The notes below the pieces were generated by a model that saw only the letters and a list, made by a program, of their open reading frames with translations, was not told the origin of the DNA and searched no databases. This document shows positions 19,852-27,890 of a stretch of DNA of 64,000 nt, in pieces; within the stretch, counting starts at the first letter, position 1, and every line of letters begins with the position of its first letter. The stretch is from NCBI RefSeq assembly GCF_015062915.1, contig NZ_SUTJ01000001.1, forward strand, positions 192,045 through 256,044, in the 5' to 3' direction. Source of the stretch: Methanobrevibacter thaueri. GTDB lineage: Archaea; Methanobacteriota; Methanobacteria; Methanobacteriales; Methanobacteriaceae. The translations under genes were made by a program, and so were the position numbers.

Positions 19852-22800
19852 TTATTTTTTAATTTTGATAGTATTCTTTATAGTTGATTTTCCATATTTG
19901 GTTGTAATCTTATATTTTCCGACTTTTAAATTCTTTAAGGTTAATTTCGCAACTCCCTTCTTGTTGGTTTTCACTTTATAAGTTTTTCCTTTGATTTTGA
20001 AAGTAATTTTTTTGCCTTTTAAAGGTTTGCCTTTTCCATTGACAAGCTTTGCTGTGAACTTGATTTTCTTAGCTTTTTTCTTGGAAATGTTCTTTGCAGT
20101 CAGTACTGGCTTGACTGTGATTTTATTTGAAACGGTGAAACCTTTATATTCGGCTGTTATAGTGTATGTTTTCGCTTTCAAGGTTATCTTGTATGATGCG
20201 TATCCGTTCTTATCGGTTTTGACCTTGTAAGTTTTTCCATTGATTTTCACATTGACTGTTTCGCCGACCCCTACAGGATTTCCATCATCATCAAAAGCGC
20301 GAACCTTATAGCTTGCCCCATTAAGGAAATACATTACCACATTTTTATTTTCAGTTATTCTAGGAATTACATTAATCATATCAGTCAGTTTTTCACCATT
20401 AATCGGATTTATAACATAAATGTCATAATTTCCAGGTTTTAAATTAATATTAAAATCAATTGAACCGTTTGAATCTGTTGTTGCCTCATGATTGATTCCA
20501 TCTATATTCACTGTAATTTGAGTATTGTTTAATGGATTTCCATTCTTATCCAGCAACATCACACTGTATTTAGTGTTCAATAGATAATTTTTACTTTCAG
20601 GTTGGATTATTGTGGTTTTAACTGTGACATTTTTTGTATTTGAGGAATTGATATAGTTATTGTCCCCATTGAATATGATGTCAATCGCATATTCCCCGAC
20701 AGGTAGAGTGATGCTGATAGATGCAATTCCATTGTCATCTGTGGTTTTCTTGAATGTTCTGTTGTTTATCTTGAATAAAACGTCACGATTTGCTACTGCA
20801 TTTCCATTAACATCCAGCAATGTGACTGAAAATTCATTTCCTCCATTGTAATATGCGATGAGATTATCCGCAATTATCTGTGATGCTATGACATTAATTG
20901 TGAAGTTACTTTCAGCTAAATTGGTGACATAAGTCTCATTCAGCAGTTTGACATGTACTGTGTAATCTCCACATTCGAGATCTGTTAATGTTAATGTGTA
21001 CTTTCCGTTTTCAAGATTAACGATAGTGCTTTGGTTGTTAATGGTAATGTTGATTGCTTCATTGATGTCCCTTGAAACATCAATATTTACAATTGCTTTT
21101 GTAATATTTTTAATGACATCAATGTTTATTTGTGCGTATAACTTATCAATGTTGACTGAATCAGTATTTGAAGAGTTGATATATCCTATTGCAGAGTATG
21201 CTGCATTAATTGTGGTTGTTGCCATTTCTTTCAGGTCAACTGTCAATTTAGCAATGCCGTTATATACGGGAACTGTATAATTCTCACCGTCAATGGTGAA
21301 TGTGACATTTCCACAGCTGACAAGATTTCCATATTGATTAAAGACACTTGCAACAATGTCTACAGGATTATATCCCTTGTTTGAAATATTCAATGTCATG
21401 TATGATGCTATTTCATCATAAAAAGTGAATGCTTTAATGCATGCCACCTGTGAATCGTAAGTGTGTGATGAATAAGTGGTTGAATAATCGCATAGATCTA
21501 TCCATTTTTTACCGTCAGTACTGAAAAATGAAATGCCATCGGAATATAATACCTTATTTGATCTTATCTTTTCACTGATTGGGAAACTTGCATCGTTAGC
21601 GATTATTTTAAAAGTGACCTTGAATATGTCCCCAGGATTCAATCTGATATAATTTCCCAGGTCAATGGTGTAATATCCACACTCGCCGATTCCGCTTTTG
21701 GTGAGTTTTAAAACATCATTGACATGAACTGTCAAGTCCCACTTGCATGCTTTTTCAAAGTATGTGGAAACAGCTGATAAGAATTCATTGCCTGTTGCAG
21801 TGAATACATTTTGATACCAAATGTTCTTATAGCCTGTTATGAAGTAATCTGTCATGCCGATAATGTCATATTGATAATTCTTATCGTATTTGACAGTATC
21901 ATTTAATATGAATGTATATGCCGCATCTTCCTGGTTTAATGGTACGAATGAGGTATCATAATAAGAAACATAGAAATACCCATTGTCTCCCCAATCGGAA
22001 TTCCAACTGTTTTTAACTATCCATGCTCCATCACCACTCGGTCTTGAATTAAAATTCTCACGTGAATAGGTGTCATTCCATCCGACTATTGCAACGGCAT
22101 GATTTGAATAGGATGTTGCTGAGGTGTAATATGCGTAGGTTTGGCTATTGTAATAAGATGAGTCGTAATAAAATCCGGTTCCGACTGCCCCATAAGTCAG
22201 GATTGCTTTTTTTATCTCATCATTATCAGTGAATGAATTTCTTTTGAAGAATTTGACATTTTGAACATGCATTACACTGTCCAATAATGGGGACAATGTT
22301 GAATAATCATCATTTAAATCATCATCCTCAAAAACAGGACCCATCCAGCTCAATAAATATGCAAGGCCCATCACGTCATATCCTCCGTCATTGGTATTCA
22401 TGCTCCATCCATAATCAGAATAGAATGAAATTAGATTTTTCATGTTTTCTTCGGATAAATCAAGGTCATCACCTGATGCCTTTAGAATACATGACTCCAA
22501 AACAGCTATTGCAGCAAAAGCCCAACAGTTTCCTCCGCTTTGCTGGTCTTTTACGCTTGTGACATAACCGTCATCCAATAGGCTGTAATAGCTTGGAAGA
22601 ATGCCTATGAATGTTGAATTATTCTTATACATCACATAATTTCCGTCACCTATATCCAGGCTTATGCTTGATGTTTCATATAAGTCATTTTCATTTAAAG
22701 CGACATTATTATAATATTCATTTAAATTGATTCTTGACTTGGCATTTAAAAGAGAATAAATCGCCCCACCACTATTGAAAGCTGTGTTGTTGGTGAATAC

Positions 22801-23868
22801 ATTCTGATATTGTATCATGTTTGTGGTATTGTCAATGAATAATGCTCCACCGTTAGATGCTGAATTATTGATAAAATTGGAGTTTCTTATTGTAATGGTG
22901 CCATACATTTGGTAAATTGCTCCCCCTTCATATTGGGCAGAGTTGTTCTCAGCAAATAACTCCTCTAATGAAACTGTTGAACTTAAGGCAGTGATTGCTC
23001 CGCCAAAAGTAGCCTGAGAGCCAGTTATATTAATATGATCTGCTGTCAATTTTGATGATTTTGCATATATTGCACCTCCAGCATCATTTAATGATGTTGA
23101 ATTAATGAACTTGGACTTGGAGATGGTTATCTGTGAATTATATTCGCAAGCAATTGCTCCACCATAATTATAAGCATAGTTATCCATGAATGTTGAGTTT
23201 ATAATTTCCAGATAGCCTCCGTCCATATAGATTGCTCCACCATATTCCCCACTGTTGTTTATGAACATACAATTGTTCAAGTATGCATAAGCGGAATAAT
23301 AAGCAGAGTAAGGACAGTAGATTGCGCCTCCAAACGAATTTGAAGCAGCATTCACAACGATGTCTGTAGATGTTGAATATGTTGAATAAGCTACAGCATC
23401 TCTAAAAATAGTATTTTCAGCGTTTAATGTTCCATAATTAATTACAGTCGCACTTTTTAATGTGACATTCTTAAGCGTAAAGCTTCCATATGAAGTAAGA
23501 ATACAATTGTTATCCTTAAGCTTTATGATAGCATTTTGAGAACTCTCTCCAATGATAGAAAGAGAATTGAAATATTTACCATCTTCCAATTCATATTCCC
23601 CATTTGCCAAATGGATAACGGAACCGTCAACAATCCGTTCTGTTGTCAGATATTTATATGGGCTTGCTGAAGTACCTATTCCATCCTCGTCTGCAGATGC
23701 GTTGAAATAATAATCACTATCGCTAGACAATACTTCTTCAGCCAAATTGGAAGTTTCCAATACTGGAGAATCATTATCTGAAGTTTCATTATTATCTAAT
23801 GCAAAACTAGACGGCAAAATAATGAAGAATAGAAAAATACAGATTATAGTCAAAATTTTTTTATCCAC
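19852..23868 (-). CDS. Adhesin-like protein with an embedded papain-family (C1A) cysteine protease
   Basis: 1,338 residues. Signal peptide (about 1-23), beta-helix with GGAIY/FINNS repeats (about 60-400), then a papain-fold domain (about 420-645). The visible catalytic set is Gln442 and Cys448 in DQQSGGNCWAFA, His590 in SNHAVAIVGW and Asn620 in VKNSW. The Q-to-C spacing of six equals that of papain (Q19/C25). A lectin-like beta-sandwich linker (about 660-800) and Ig-like domains to the C-terminal Lys-rich module follow (TRGYNS is replaced by NYLLNTKYS here; NKNVVMYF and KTDKNGYAS are present). There is no pro-domain of the usual kind, and the beta-helix takes its place. The start is GTG at 23868, with AGGAGG 8-9 nt upstream. 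First gene of a two-gene unit with 14439-19841. It probably acts outside the cell; substrate unknown. Confidence 0.93.
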   Translation of the reverse strand: MDKKILTIICIFLFFIILPSSFALDNNETSDNDSPVLETSNLAEEVLSSDSDYYFNASADEDGIGTSASPYKYLTTERIVDGSVIHLANGEYELEDGKYFNSLSIIGESSQNAIIKLKDNNCILTSYGSFTLKNVTLKSATVINYGTLNAENTIFRDAVAYSTYSTSTDIVVNAASNSFGGAIYCPYSAYYSAYAYLNNCMFINNSGEYGGAIYMDGGYLEIINSTFMDNYAYNYGGAIACEYNSQITISKSKFINSTSLNDAGGAIYAKSSKLTADHINITGSQATFGGAITALSSTVSLEELFAENNSAQYEGGAIYQMYGTITIRNSNFINNSASNGGALFIDNTTNMIQYQNVFTNNTAFNSGGAIYSLLNAKSRINLNEYYNNVALNENDLYETSSISLDIGDGNYVMYKNNSTFIGILPSYYSLLDDGYVTSVKDQQSGGNCWAFAAIAVLESCILKASGDDLDLSEENMKNLISFYSDYGWSMNTNDGGYDVMGLAYLLSWMGPVFEDDDLNDDYSTLSPLLDSVMHVQNVKFFKRNSFTDNDEIKKAILTYGAVGTGFYYDSSYYNSQTYAYYTSATSYSNHAVAIVGWNDTYSRENFNSRPSGDGAWIVKNSWNSDWGDNGYFYVSYYDTSFVPLNQEDAAYTFILNDTVKYDKNYQYDIIGMTDYFITGYKNIWYQNVFTATGNEFLSAVSTYFEKACKWDLTVHVNDVLKLTKSGIGECGYYTIDLGNYIRLNPGDIFKVTFKIIANDASFPISEKIRSNKVLYSDGISFFSTDGKKWIDLCDYSTTYSSHTYDSQVACIKAFTFYDEIASYMTLNISNKGYNPVDIVASVFNQYGNLVSCGNVTFTIDGENYTVPVYNGIAKLTVDLKEMATTTINAAYSAIGYINSSNTDSVNIDKLYAQINIDVIKNITKAIVNIDVSRDINEAINITINNQSTIVNLENGKYTLTLTDLECGDYTVHVKLLNETYVTNLAESNFTINVIASQIIADNLIAYYNGGNEFSVTLLDVNGNAVANRDVLFKINNRTFKKTTDDNGIASISITLPVGEYAIDIIFNGDNNYINSSNTKNVTVKTTIIQPESKNYLLNTKYSVMLLDKNGNPLNNTQITVNIDGINHEATTDSNGSIDFNINLKPGNYDIYVINPINGEKLTDMINVIPRITENKNVVMYFLNGASYKVRAFDDDGNPVGVGETVNVKINGKTYKVKTDKNGYASYKITLKAKTYTITAEYKGFTVSNKITVKPVLTAKNISKKKAKKIKFTAKLVNGKGKPLKGKKITFKIKGKTYKVKTNKKGVAKLTLKNLKVGKYKITTKYGKSTIKNTIKIKK

Positions 23869-23894
23869 AATTACCCTCCTGAAGTTATCGTTGT

Positions 23895-23931
23895 TAATTA
23901 TATTTATTATCGCTGTGGGATATAAACTTTA
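23895..23931 (-). promoter_or_regulatory. Promoter of the protease-adhesin operon
   Basis: On the minus strand AAAATAAAGTTTATATCC (about 23918-23935) is a good BRE/TATA match. Transcription would start near 23895, leaving a leader of about 27 nt that contains the AGGAGG site. Confidence 0.55.
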
Positions 23932-24210
23932 TTTTAGAAAATAAATCAGCGAAAGATAAATTTAACAAAGAAAAATTGCATGTTACAAGTTAATTTTAAA
24001 AAAATACTAAAAATCAATGCAAACAATAACCTGAATGATAAAATCATGCATTTTGAAAAATAATCGAATATTACGCGAAAAAACTGTTAAAAATAAATTG
24101 AAATAGTTTAAAAATACAAATTCAAAATATTAACATGATACAAAAAATTATATGGTAATCTGACAGAATTAAAGGAAAAATAGAAAAACATTAGAAATAT
24201 CGATATGTAG

Positions 24211-24224
24211 ACACTTATATATTA
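24211..24224 (+). promoter_or_regulatory. TATA-like box upstream of the 24260-25900 gene
   Basis: ACACTTATATATTA at 24211-24224. A start site some 25 nt downstream falls near 24247, which leaves only about 13 nt before the TTG at 24260 but about 40 nt before the ATA at 24287. Confidence 0.45.
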
Positions 24225-24259
24225 ATAAGATACATAAATTATAATTAGCAACTTTATCG

Positions 24260-25900
24260 TTGAACAACGAAAGGGAGGTGAAAGAAATAAAAATCAAAAA
24301 CATTATTGCAATAATGAGCATATTCCTCATTCTGATTTCAATCACAGCAATTTCAGCACATGACAATGAAAATGCAACGGATGAATTGCAGAATAGCGAA
24401 ATTGACAATATTGTAGAAATTACAGATAATGAAAGCCTATCTTCCGATGATTCAAGTGATTTGGAGACTAGAATCAATACTGCCAATGATGGTGATGAGA
24501 TAATAATCGAGCCTGGAACCTATAAGATTCATAACATCCAGCTCACCAAAAGCATCACACTTCAGGGAAACGGAAATGCAAGGGACATCATCATTGACGG
24601 TGAGGAAAAATCCAGCATTTTTCTGATAAGCAACCCGAATGTTAGAGTGACATTCAAAAACATCACATTCATCAACGGTTTGACAAACAATTTCGGAGGA
24701 GCCATCTGTATTGAAACCGGAGGAGCAATTGTCGACAACTGCATTTTCATAAACAACACCGCATTAGATGACACCAATGCGGGCGGAATTTCAAATTACG
24801 GTACCAAGAAGAATAGAGGATACTTGTTGGTGAACAATTCCATCTTCATAAATAATCATGCAGACCATGACGGTGGAGCTATAACCACATGTTATGCCGA
24901 TTCATACATCTACAACTGTGTATTTATTAATAACAGTGCAGTGCGTGACGGCGGAGCAATAAGGGTCAGCGTATTTGGATATGGGGATGTTCAGGACTGC
25001 ATATTCATGTTCAATCATGCCGATGAATGGGGTGGAGCATACTATAGCTGGTCCGGCGAATCCAATATTGAAAGATGCATCTTCATGAACAATACCGCTG
25101 GAACAAACGGTGGAGCAGTCATGGTTTCCGGAAACATCAATATTGAGGATTCAATTATTGTCAATAATGATGGTGGAGAAACCGGAGGATCATTCTACAT
25201 TCAACAACCAATGTATGATACAAAAACTGTCATAAATGTTCACAATAACATTATCACAAACAACACTTCCCCTTACGGTAAGGAAATATTCATTAAATGG
25301 TGGGATTCATATAACCTCTACACCCAGTTCGACAATAACGATTGGGGAGATGAGGACCCTAATGACCCGTCAATCAATGACCCCAACAACGTAACTCCAA
25401 GAAGTAAGGTATCAAAAACAATAAAATCTGATTTGTTCGGTCATTTGAATGTTGATTTATTAGATAAGTATAGTGATTTGCTTAAAGATTTTTTCACTGA
25501 AGATTCAATGAACAATCTTAAAAACCAGTTTTATAAGATTGAAAACAATGAAACTGATGATGCTCATCACAGGACTAATAATCATGAAAATGTTTCTGAA
25601 AACGTCATAAGAAGCAAGATAACCAAGGATGCTAAAAGTATTGATAAAAACATACCAACCCCTCCTCAAAGTGAGGATAAGGATTCCAGATTGGTGAATT
25701 TCACTTCCAACAGTCAAATAGCAATTGGAAACTCCACATCTCATGGTGAAGATAATAAAGCGTATGAGTTGAATGAAACCGAAGGAGGATCAGTTGCAAA
25801 ACAGGCTAATTTGAATATTGGAGTATTCATTGCAATTATTGCAATCGTTTTAATACTATTGGCTATAGGTTATAGAAGAGAAAAAAAGAACAGTAAATAG
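24260..25900 (+). CDS. Membrane-anchored beta-helix adhesin-like protein
   Basis: About 540 residues. Signal peptide (KNIIAIMSIFLILISITAISA), then a beta-helix of Pmp-like repeats (about 75-370) with FINNTA, NNHADHDGGAI, NNSAVRDGGAI and NNTAGTNGGAV units, a hydrophilic charged stalk (about 375-515), and a C-terminal transmembrane helix (VFIAIIAIVLILLAIG) followed by RREKKNSK. Predicted to be anchored in the membrane with the helix outside. The conventional start is TTG at 24260, but the Shine-Dalgarno (GGGAGGTGA, 24273-24281) lies downstream of it and points at ATA 24287. An in-frame GTG at 24278 overlaps the site itself. Divergent from the protease-adhesin operon. Ligand unknown. Confidence 0.88.
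   Translation: MNNEREVKEIKIKNIIAIMSIFLILISITAISAHDNENATDELQNSEIDNIVEITDNESLSSDDSSDLETRINTANDGDEIIIEPGTYKIHNIQLTKSITLQGNGNARDIIIDGEEKSSIFLISNPNVRVTFKNITFINGLTNNFGGAICIETGGAIVDNCIFINNTALDDTNAGGISNYGTKKNRGYLLVNNSIFINNHADHDGGAITTCYADSYIYNCVFINNSAVRDGGAIRVSVFGYGDVQDCIFMFNHADEWGGAYYSWSGESNIERCIFMNNTAGTNGGAVMVSGNINIEDSIIVNNDGGETGGSFYIQQPMYDTKTVINVHNNIITNNTSPYGKEIFIKWWDSYNLYTQFDNNDWGDEDPNDPSINDPNNVTPRSKVSKTIKSDLFGHLNVDLLDKYSDLLKDFFTEDSMNNLKNQFYKIENNETDDAHHRTNNHENVSENVIRSKITKDAKSIDKNIPTPPQSEDKDSRLVNFTSNSQIAIGNSTSHGEDNKAYELNETEGGSVAKQANLNIGVFIAIIAIVLILLAIGYRREKKNSK
24273..24289 (+). promoter_or_regulatory. Ribosome binding site positioned on an ATA codon
   Basis: GGGAGGTGA at 24273-24281, then AAGAA, then ATA at 24287-24289, followed by the basic n-region of the signal peptide. 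This is the second gene in the window with this arrangement. Confidence 0.5.
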
Positions 25901-25933
25901 ATTTAATCTATTTACTTAATTACTTATTTTTTT
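25892..25933. terminator. Bidirectional terminator between convergent genes
   Basis: An 11-bp perfect stem (25892-25902 with 25906-25916) with a TTA loop. T-rich runs follow on both strands: TAATTACTTATTTTTTTATT on plus and a 7-T run on minus. The stem contains the TAG stop of the plus gene and abuts the stop of the minus gene. Confidence 0.8.
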
Positions 25934-26344
25934 ATTAATATTGCGTGCAAGCAGGCAATCGTAAACGTAAAAACCACACCAGAATACAACTGCAAATACG
26001 CATGCAATGGCAATCCATGTGATTATCGGTCCGATTCCCAGGTCAATCGGCATCCATTTCAAGTATGCTGCAATCAAAAACAGCACAGTCATTCCGATGC
26101 CCATCTGGAATATTATCTGGAACGGCAATGGCAAGTCTTCCCTTTCATATATCAATCCTGTCAATGAGAATCCCCAACCAGCCACAATGCATCCGAAGAA
26201 TAGATTGACTATATCTGTTCCTGAAAAGCTGATGTTTTGAGGACCTGCCTGATATGAAATTAAAACTGCAACAAGCAATCCAATAAAACAACCCACAAAA
26301 GCGCCTAATGCCAAACTTTCTATTATATCTGTTAACTTCATCAT
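25916..26344 (-). CDS. DUF3021-type four-helix membrane protein
   Basis: 142 residues with four predicted transmembrane segments (about 12-34, 45-65, 78-98, 104-130). It lies 5 bp downstream of a LytTR regulator gene. In Firmicutes, small four-helix proteins of the DUF3021 family are typically encoded next to LytTR regulators, and the length and topology fit. The proposed role is a membrane partner that modulates the LytTR protein. Family assignment comes from context and topology more than from a diagnostic motif. Confidence 0.75.
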   Translation of the reverse strand: MMKLTDIIESLALGAFVGCFIGLLVAVLISYQAGPQNISFSGTDIVNLFFGCIVAGWGFSLTGLIYEREDLPLPFQIIFQMGIGMTVLFLIAAYLKWMPIDLGIGPIITWIAIACVFAVVFWCGFYVYDCLLARNINKKISN

Positions 26345-26349
26345 AACAC

Positions 26350-26790
26350 CTACAAATCCAATGCCTTTTTGAAATCCGGCAAGTATTTTCTTGAGATATT
26401 GTCCTTCAATCCATTCTTAAGCTCAATGAACATCATTCCCTTAAGAGAGGGGGCAACCCTTTTAATCTTTTTGAGATTGACGATTGTGGTTTTTGAAATT
26501 CTTACAAAATCACTATTTAACCCCTCTTCAACCTGGTATAAAGGCTTTTTAATCAGATAATCATTATTTTCAGCGTATACCATGACCTTCTTGTCCTCAA
26601 CGCGTACCATGTAGATATCCTTCAGCTCCAGAAGAGTGATGTCGGAACCGCTCTTGACCGCCAGCATCTCGCTTTGATCCTCGCTTTCCAGAATATTTAT
26701 GGCCTTTGAGATGTTTTCTGTCAACTCATTTGTGTGAATGTCGGCATGAGGATTTTCAATATCTCTTGAAACGAATAAATTTACCTTCAT
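26350..26790 (-). CDS. LytTR-family DNA-binding transcriptional regulator
   Basis: 146 residues. The C-terminal LytTR domain occupies about 45-146, with the typical pattern of an initial strand (LLELKDIYMVRVEDKKVMVYAE), the FVRISKTTIVNLKKIKRV core and the KYLPDFKKAL terminal helix. The N-terminal about 45 residues are short and there is no receiver domain, as in the one-component LytTR/DUF3021 type. Middle gene of a three-gene unit (3 bp after the 2TM gene, 5 bp before DUF3021). Such regulators often control their own operon or surface/export functions; targets here are not known. This is a bacterial-type regulator, so acquisition from gut Firmicutes is plausible. Confidence 0.88.
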   Translation of the reverse strand: MKVNLFVSRDIENPHADIHTNELTENISKAINILESEDQSEMLAVKSGSDITLLELKDIYMVRVEDKKVMVYAENNDYLIKKPLYQVEEGLNSDFVRISKTTIVNLKKIKRVAPSLKGMMFIELKNGLKDNISRKYLPDFKKALDL

Positions 26791-26793
26791 TGT

Positions 26794-27069
26794 TTAATTC
26801 CTTAACCTTTCCATTTCTTCCTGAATCTTGCGTTCCCTGTAGCTTTCACTGTCAAAATCATCAACAAAAACATATGCCTTTAAAAAGTCGGCGATGACTC
26901 CGATTCCCCAGAAAACTATCGGAAACATTACCCACCAAAAGCTTGGTGAAAACAGCCAGTTTATAATAAATAATATTGCATTAACAATTATATATGCTTT
27001 TAAGTTTCTATAAAATTTTATTTTGAGATTAACACGTTCTTCTGCTCTTGCCCTTAAGTTATCTGTCAC
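26794..27069 (-). CDS. 2TM-domain small membrane protein
   Basis: 91 residues. A basic N-terminus (NLRARAEERVNLKIKFYRNL) is followed by two transmembrane helices (about 27-41 and 46-65) and a charged C-terminus (RERKIQEEMERLRN). This matches the 2TM-domain family, which is common as a stand-alone protein or fused to histidine kinases and LytTR proteins. The start is GTG at 27069 with AAGGTGAT 4-5 nt upstream. First gene of the trio with LytTR and DUF3021, presumably part of the same sensing unit. Confidence 0.82.
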   Translation of the reverse strand: MTDNLRARAEERVNLKIKFYRNLKAYIIVNAILFIINWLFSPSFWWVMFPIVFWGIGVIADFLKAYVFVDDFDSESYRERKIQEEMERLRN

Positions 27070-27164
27070 ATTATCACCTTTAAATCGATAATAATACTTA
27101 GTTTAAGCATATATAAAGGGCTAATTGTCAAGTTGGCTGAGATGCAGAAAATGATGATTAAAAT

Positions 27165-27209
27165 GCAATAAAAGAGAATTGAAATTAGTGGCTATAATAC
27201 AGCCACTAA
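27165..27209 (-). terminator. Terminator hairpin at the end of the kinase-like gene
   Basis: A 9-bp stem (27185-27193 with 27201-27209) with a 7-nt loop. It overlaps the TAG stop at 27192-27194 and is followed on the minus strand by TTTCAATTCTCTTTTATT. Confidence 0.7.
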
Positions 27210-27890
27210 GTAATATAATATTGATGTTATTGCCGGAACTGTCAGGTTGTCAATTCCACCGTAACTGAAGGCTTCACATAATGTTGCGACAGCTGAAATC
27301 ATTATGATGTAGACAATGTTGAATTCAGGCATTGTGCATCCGATTGATGTGAAAACCATCCAGACAAATACACTCATGACGGTTGTAACCACAAACATTG
27401 TAAGTGAACCTTCGAGGGATTTTGTACCGCCGAAGACTGTGTATTTGACCTTACCGAATTTCTGACCGATTAATGCTGCAAATCCGTCACCGTATACCAT
27501 TGGAACAATGGCCAGTGCCACAATCCATATGAAGAATTTAGGATCGTTTGCAGGTGAAAGCATTGAATACACTGCAATCAGTATTGTCCATATTCCCGCA
27601 TAGAAAAATAAACCTAAAGCATGGCCGGATTCGGTTACGCTGTTTTCTATTTTGACAGGTGAATATTCTGTCAGGAAGAACAGTGCTATTGTGATAGGCA
27701 GTGTCAAGAACCACACCATTACCCATGGATCTGAGAAAAATGGCATGGCAAATATCATGTTACCTACCATAATGTGTAAAAATTTACGTGAAACTTCGGG
27801 TCGTGTCTTTAAAACCAATTCAGCTACAACGAAAATGACAGCAACATAAACATATACGATAATTAATGCAAGGATATCCGAGAATATCAT
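27192..27890 (-). CDS. Polyprenol/phytol/dolichol kinase-like membrane enzyme (SEC59/VTE5 family)
   Basis: 232 residues, with about seven transmembrane helices. Family-type motifs are RPEVSRKFLHI near the N-terminus, YGDGFAALIGQKFGK (about 133-147) and GGTKSLEGSLTMF (about 154-166). These match the CTP-dependent lipid kinase group that contains plant phytol kinase VTE5, yeast dolichol kinase and diacylglycerol kinase DGK1. It would phosphorylate an isoprenoid alcohol (or diradylglycerol) with CTP in the membrane; the substrate is not known. It overlaps the upstream tocopherol-cyclase-like gene by 1 bp (TAATG), so the two are translationally coupled and probably act in one pathway. Confidence 0.85.
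   Translation of the reverse strand: MIFSDILALIIVYVYVAVIFVVAELVLKTRPEVSRKFLHIMVGNMIFAMPFFSDPWVMVWFLTLPITIALFFLTEYSPVKIENSVTESGHALGLFFYAGIWTILIAVYSMLSPANDPKFFIWIVALAIVPMVYGDGFAALIGQKFGKVKYTVFGGTKSLEGSLTMFVVTTVMSVFVWMVFTSIGCTMPEFNIVYIIMISAVATLCEAFSYGGIDNLTVPAITSILYYLVAVL

Larger units (their letters stand above)
23869..24259. other. 391-bp divergent intergenic region
   Basis: Separates the divergent protease-adhesin (minus) and membrane-anchored adhesin (plus). A TATA-like box is seen for each direction; the middle (about 23940-24200) is AT-rich with no gene, hairpin or tandem repeat that I could recognise. Confidence 0.6.

Noticed and set aside
24169-24486. Minus-strand 105-residue open frame across the start of the 24260 gene
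   Set aside because: It covers the promoter and coding start of the plus-strand adhesin, has no ribosome site and looks like an antisense shadow.
27070-27191. Possible small RNA or tRNA in the gap
   Set aside because: No cloverleaf or conserved tRNA box was seen; the gap holds a promoter region and the terminator hairpin only.
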